From: Odiellus spinosus
Taxonomy: Eukaryota > Arthropoda > Arachnida > Opiliones > Phalangiidae
Assembly (NCBI GenBank): GCA_963920705.1
Contig: OY987227.1
Coordinates: forward strand, 27,571,935-27,635,934
Direction of reading: 5' to 3'
DNA length: 64,000 nt
Positions 59,840 through 64,000 of the stretch are shown in pieces. Each line of letters opens with the position of its first letter. The stretch's first letter is position 1. Below the pieces are notes generated by a model. That model did no database searches and was not told where the DNA came from. It saw only the letters and a list, made by a program, of their open reading frames with translations. Both the position numbers and the translations under genes were made by a program.

Positions 59840-60215
59840 ATCCAACCTTCTAACACCAGGATTATATATTATGATTGAAGGTTTGTTGGAGGATATAATT
59901 TTGTACTTTGAAACGCATCACGCATAGGTTTTTTCATTTATTGTCATTATTAAAGATGTATAATTAAGTGGTTCTTACTCTCCTATAGAAGCGTCAAAAA
60001 AGAAATGAATTTATCGGGAATTCAACCCCGTTTCTGTTTATCCGAAGTAAGTCGATTAAGCAGGATTCCTGCTTCTGATATATTTGGTAAAATCGTCTAA
60101 AAATTGAAGATTTCGTAAAGTTTTCTGATATATTTGTATAAACAAGAACTTATTTATGCAACGAAGAACGTAGGAGTGAAGATATTCTAGGCCCTTCCTC
60201 TCATATTTGATGTAG

Positions 60216-60426
60216 ATTGAGAAACTTTAAAATCAAATGTAGTGAAATCCTAAACTATCTGGGTGAAAATACATGGCTTAGCTCGGGGAATAAGCTCCAG
60301 AAGCAAAATAAAACACCAGACCACGCTTTTGTTCTTTTTAGAGGTTTGAGACAACGAATAGCGGACGAATTATCTTCGTGTTCAAATGTTCTTACATTCA
60401 TAAATGAGTTCTTGGGAAGGAGATAA
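60216..60426 (+). CDS. Candidate upstream exon of the ionotropic receptor (uncertain)
   Basis: A 69-codon open frame follows a good acceptor (CCTCTCATATTTGATGTAG) and reads LRNFKIKCSEILNYL and later GLRQRIADELSSCSNVL before TAA at 60424-60426. It lies on the right strand, 300 bp before the first assembled receptor exon, and could belong to the variable amino-terminal domain. No convincing donor matches the phase-0 start of the next exon: AAT|GTTCTT is in phase but weak, and the G|GTGAAA and G|GTTTGA sites are in phase 1. It may instead be chance. The family is not identifiable from this piece alone. Confidence 0.25.
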
Positions 60427-60727
60427 TATGGGAGTTATAGGGAAATCCTAACAATTGTATTTGAAATTTGACCAACTTCAGAATTTTTTTTATTAAATTG
60501 TGCTGGTGATTAATTTTGGTAAATTCTAAATTTTAATTTGAACCATTAGAGGCAACAAACTTAAATATCATTCGTAAAGGGCTTACCTGAAAAGCGGACC
60601 CGAAAAGCTAAGAAAATAAAAAAATATAAAAGTTGGTCAAAATATCGTTTCTGCCGTGTTATCTCTTCGATTATCAACTGCTTAAATAAAGTTAGTAATA
60701 TTACATTCATTTTCTGATCTCTATCAG

Positions 60728-63327
60728 ATACCTTTCTGGGTGCAGAGAACCCAACAGGAAGGGCCCTTGGAAGTGCAGGGCTTATTGCAGCCGTTTCTTT
60801 CCGCTCTCTTTAATAAAATTCCACATATTAGGTAAAGGTATTAAGGTTCTTTCGTGGCCAATTAGAAATTCTCGCGAAGTGTCGATTGGTCTATAGAGTA
60901 TCTGTACAACGAGTATAGCGACACCCTAGGTCCGTCGACTTGAAACGACTAGTATAACTGATTTGTTTTGTGTTTTCACATAACCGCGCTTCCCAAAATA
61001 GCAGTTCTCAAAGCAGCGGTTCCCAAAATCGCAGTGATCCCTTTAGAGCAGTTCCCGAAATAGCGGAGTGAAGTACTTGATAAATTTTAGTGGGCTGTAT
61101 ATATGTACGATTTTTAGAATGTCGACCTTCATCGAATATCAATCTAAGGTTGTATCTGGGATGAACGTCGAATATTAAACAAAAGCTCGCAACTCTAGAA
61201 AATCTCTGCTATTTCCCAAAAGAGTGGCTGCCAATTCCCAAAACAGCGGTCGCTATTATTAAAAGACCAGTTTTGAACTTCGCCGCTTTTTAGGGAACTG
61301 CTCTTCTGGGAAATGTTGTTATGGGATTCACCCGCATTTTCTTTTGGTACTCCGTCTGAAACAAACTTAAAGGTGAGGGTTCAAAGGTAACGTTACGTTT
61401 CTCTTTTATTCAGGCCTAACGTCGAAAATGTTCTCTTCACGGATGCTTGGGCCGATTTTGGTCGTGTTTACAATCCGAATAACTCCACCGGGATGATACG
61501 ATTCTTCGTATTTAATGTAAGAATAACTCACGCTAAAGTGTTATTTATCTCATTTCGTATTTCCGGCATGATCACAGGAATGCGATTTCTCTCTGTTGTA
61601 CGATCAAATGCGATTGGAGGCGTTCGATTACGTCGATTACTCTTCCGTCGCCGTTTGGTCAGAAATCAAAATCGTCTCATCGCGACCGATCAATCGATTC
61701 ACCAACACTTTCAAACTTGTCGATATATTTGACAACGCGGTACGTTAACTTATTAACTTATGCTTTCAGGCTGCCGAAGAAATTACTGTTTCGTATATTT
61801 CATTAGGTCTGGATCTCTTTGTTGTTTTCTATGTCTATAATTTCGCTTTTATTGAAAGTTAATCGGGAGTCAAAACTAAATGTCTTCACTCATTTTTTGA
61901 ATATGTTCGCAATTTTGCTATTTCAAGGTTTGGCTCATTGTAATATGTTTACTACAACTTACAGGTTTTATAGGGATTACCAATTAACACATAGAAATGG
62001 TTCCTTATCTAAGTAAGAATGAATCCCCCTCATCTTTCGATAAACCCCCATCGTTCAGGGATACACCCCATTCCCATAATGTTTATCCGTATCGCCCTCC
62101 GCATATTTTTTAGGCATGATAGCGGACAACTTTCATATTGGGATTTGTCACATTTACACGGGCACGATTCCCCACAAAACATTAACTAGCGCAAAGAATA
62201 CGAGGAGCCATATATGAAGTGTGAAAATAGATTTTCCCTTATTTAAAAAATAAGGGGTTATATTCCCTCGAAGACAGCAAGCTTACGCGCTACAGTGGGA
62301 ACATCTTTCACGGTCTTTGTATTTGCAGGAAGCGAAGTTCGTGTGAAGAAAGCGTCGCGTCGGGTATTCTGGTCTCTGTGGATATTGTCATTTTTCATTC
62401 TGTCGGCTTCCTTTTGCTCAAAACTCTTGTCCCAGTTGGCTCTACCCGATACCTTACGATATTTCGACTCTTTGCGAGATTTCATTGAATTTCCGAAGAC
62501 AATTATTCGTGTAGCGGCCGAAACAGCGCTCCACTACCTTTTCTTGGTAAATTATTATAATTTTAACAATAGATCAAAACTTTCTACGTCTATTTCTTAT
62601 TTGAGCAACCGAATTTGTCCAGGACGAGACGAACGAAATGAAGAAGACACTTATGAGTCAAGTACTGAGGATGGGTGGATTGTACAATGTCACGGATTTG
62701 GATCTCGAGATGGAATTTGACGAGATTGTTGCGGGTAGACGGATCATGATCATGGACGAACATACTACTTTCGCTGTCACCGATATGTTTGATAAATGCG
62801 ACATCGCGTCCTATTCGTTTCACTTTTCCAAAGAAAATGTCATGTCCATTCTCTACTCCTTCGTCACCCGGAAGGGCTTCAATAATCCCGTATCGAAGAA
62901 ATGGAAACTAATGTAAGTAATTTTTCCTGGAGAATATCTCGTAGTTAAGGGGTCACCGGCGAATAAAACGTGTCAAATTGGGATTAAGATCCCCTTTCTT
63001 TTCGGGAAAAGTTTCAAAAGATTATCATTTCTGCACCGTATTTGTTTGTACAGTAATTCTTTATATTTTAGGTTGTCTTACTATTTCGAAGGGGGCAATT
63101 TTGACATGGATTTTCATTTTGCGAGGATCCGAGCGCCTAAATGCTTAGCCACCTTTCAAAGAGACGTAAAAAACGATTACGTCAGTCTGACTTTGACCAA
63201 TATATATTTTCCTCTCTTAATCTGGATTATGGGTGGATTAATCTGCTCAGCTATTACCTTTTTGGAAATCTGCAAGTTTTTGCTTATTACACCAACTAAG
63301 ACCACAAGTTTAACAACGCTGAGATAG
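60728..63327 (+). CDS. Ionotropic receptor (IR), C-terminal seven exons, 5' end missing
   Basis: Predicted ligand-gated cation channel of the arthropod variant ionotropic glutamate receptor family, acting in the membrane of chemosensory neurons. Exons: 60728-60831, 61414-61516, 61578-61739, 61807-61927, 62329-62546, 62623-62912 and 63072-63327. All introns are GT-AG, the phases agree at every junction, and 1254 nt encode 417 residues plus TAG. Residues 1-123 are part of S1 (QGLLQPFLSALFNKI, then STGMIRFF). M1 is about 124-139 (VWISLLFSMSIISLLL). The pore loop FLNMFAILLFQGS ends near 165. M3 is about 177-198 (LWILSFFILSASFCSKLLSQ). S2 is about 200-370, with LSYYFEGGNFDMDFHF at 334. M4 is about 374-400 (NIYFPLLIWIMGGLICSAIT). 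Typical IRs have 550-700 residues, so the start codon and amino-terminal domain lie upstream. The arginine/threonine/aspartate glutamate contacts of iGluRs are not evident, as in most divergent IRs. The fourth donor (GTTTGG) is weak but gives the expected pore sequence. The subfamily cannot be assigned. Confidence 0.88.
60980..61330. repeat. Short TTCCCAAAA-type repeats in an IR intron
   Basis: Inside the first assembled intron (60832-61413), variants of TTCCCAAAATAGCAGT and GAGCAGTTCCCGAAATAGCG occur about six times. An inverted partner, CGCTTTTTAGGGAACTGCTC, lies at about 61281-61305. They may form a foldback repeat. Frames opening through them are not exons. Confidence 0.6.
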
Positions 63328-63741
63328 AATGCGCTTCGTGTCAATCAAAAATATTTAATATTATATTTAACCACGAAAAAGAAGTCTAGGAAATTAATTT
63401 ATTAATAATCTAACCTTAAAATACATTAATTTATTACCACATTTTTCCTAAATATCAGTATATAATAGAACAAAGAACTTACACTCGTATTTTTTAAATG
63501 ACAAGTAATATAAAGAAAAGCTTTCTTCTATCTTTACCCATCGTATTAATTTTTTTAATGTTTTAAGTACTTCAAATCAATTAAAATAATGAGTTGTAAT
63601 ATAGATATATTAAACATTACAATGCATACGATACAAATCATAAAAATATTTGTATGTAGCTGTACTCAATCCTTTTCAATAAAAAGATATATAAACCATG
63701 CTCGTGACTTCAGAGTTTTTTTTCCGTCAGGTGTGAACTAG
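63328..63741. other. 3' flank of the receptor gene
   Basis: AT-rich sequence after the TAG stop. Several A-rich hexamers could serve in 3'-end formation, and the clearest canonical AATAAA is at 63678-63683. Confidence 0.5.
63678..63683 (+). promoter_or_regulatory. Candidate polyadenylation signal AATAAA
   Basis: Canonical hexamer 351 bp after the receptor stop codon, followed by a T-rich tract at 63715-63724. It is plausible for the receptor transcript, but no transcript evidence is available. Confidence 0.3.
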
Positions 63742-63936
63742 ACTCTTAGACAAGATATAGTTCGAGTTAATTTTACTAGAATATATGGAAACCTGTATGA
63801 AAAAAAAGTATCTCGAGAGAAGCCGACTAAAAGCAATTGGAAATTGTTGTTTAAACTGCGTGAGGAAGATTTTTCAGTAGAAGAAGTAAGAGATCGATTT
63901 GTTTTCGCGAAAGATGACGAAAGGATAGCCAAGTAA
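63742..63936 (+). CDS. Unassigned open frame near the window edge, possible terminal exon
   Basis: A 64-codon frame without an ATG ends in TAA (63934-63936). It reads NLYEKKVSREKPTKSNWKL and then LREEDFSVEEVRDRFVFAKD, a charged composition unlike the Phe/Leu/Ile-rich chance frames elsewhere. The strong T-rich acceptor TTTTTTTCCGTCAG ends at 63730, but every frame from it stops within six codons. Only a weak AG at 63740-63741 opens this frame. It may be the last exon of another gene, a pseudogene fragment or chance. I do not recognise the family. Confidence 0.25.
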   Translation, partial: TLRQDIVRVNFTRIYGNLYEKKVSREKPTKSNWKLLFKLREEDFSVEEVRDRFVFAKDDERIAK

Positions 63937-64000
63937 TAGTATAAGGGAAGGATGAGGACCAGTTTATGTGATCTGGAATGGAAAATACACCCTTCGGGCT

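Noticed and set aside
61343..61386. Extra receptor exon ending at CAAAG just before the exon at 61414
   Set aside because: It would leave a 27-nt intron, too short to splice, and overlaps the TTCCCAAAA-type repeats. The exon at 60728-60831 joins in phase instead.
61770..61863. Use of the acceptor at 61768-61769 for the M1 exon
   Set aside because: It puts the reading in a frame that stops early. The acceptor at 61805-61806 gives the expected M1 sequence VWISLLFS.
62258..62823. Minus-strand frames across the receptor exons
   Set aside because: They are antisense shadows of the 62329-62912 exons.

Overview
This is a eukaryotic, AT-rich, gene-poor window, most likely arthropod and probably insect. 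The evidence is a gene with the layout of an arthropod ionotropic receptor (IR), spliced with short GT-AG introns of 67-76 bp, a CCTAA (TTAGG-type) pentamer run, and many small inverted-repeat DNA transposon remnants. The species cannot be fixed from the sequence. There is no sign of bacterial or viral gene organisation.

About 1-60200 is non-coding as far as I can see. The open frames there are short, mostly lack an ATG, and many lie inside repeats. It is a mosaic of non-autonomous mobile elements and tandem arrays. Three sequence-unrelated MITE families all have 7-bp target-site duplications: five CAGAAGCC copies (12845, 19915, 27751, 39801, 54110), two CAAGGAGG copies (47631, 52452) and one CAAGAAT copy (48538). 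Other elements are a TTAA-flanked AGGGAGAATGC family (5289, 5958, 34279 and fragments), a TA-flanked GAGGTCGGGG family (7399, 23322, 26733, 28408, 38835), hAT-type elements (1727, 37441), a 568-bp foldback element with 10-bp target duplications that carries CCTAA pentamers (29673), and a head-to-head tRNA-like SINE palindrome (16391). Tandem arrays have periods of 36 bp (10044), 35 bp (31021) and 20 bp (43213). A dispersed repeat without terminal repeats appears at 723, 3596 and 22105.

The only gene I can assemble is on the + strand at 60728-63327. Seven exons join in phase to give the C-terminal 417 residues of an IR: part of S1, M1, the short pore loop, M3, S2, M4 and the stop codon. The start codon and amino-terminal domain lie upstream; one candidate exon is at 60216-60426. 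An unassigned open frame lies near the right edge (63742-63936).

No transposase, reverse transcriptase, rRNA, confident tRNA or CRISPR array was found. The elements therefore depend on enzymes encoded elsewhere. The most unusual signal is that three different MITE families share a 7-bp duplication size, CA...TG ends and a possible RTA target bias, which suggests one unidentified transposase.
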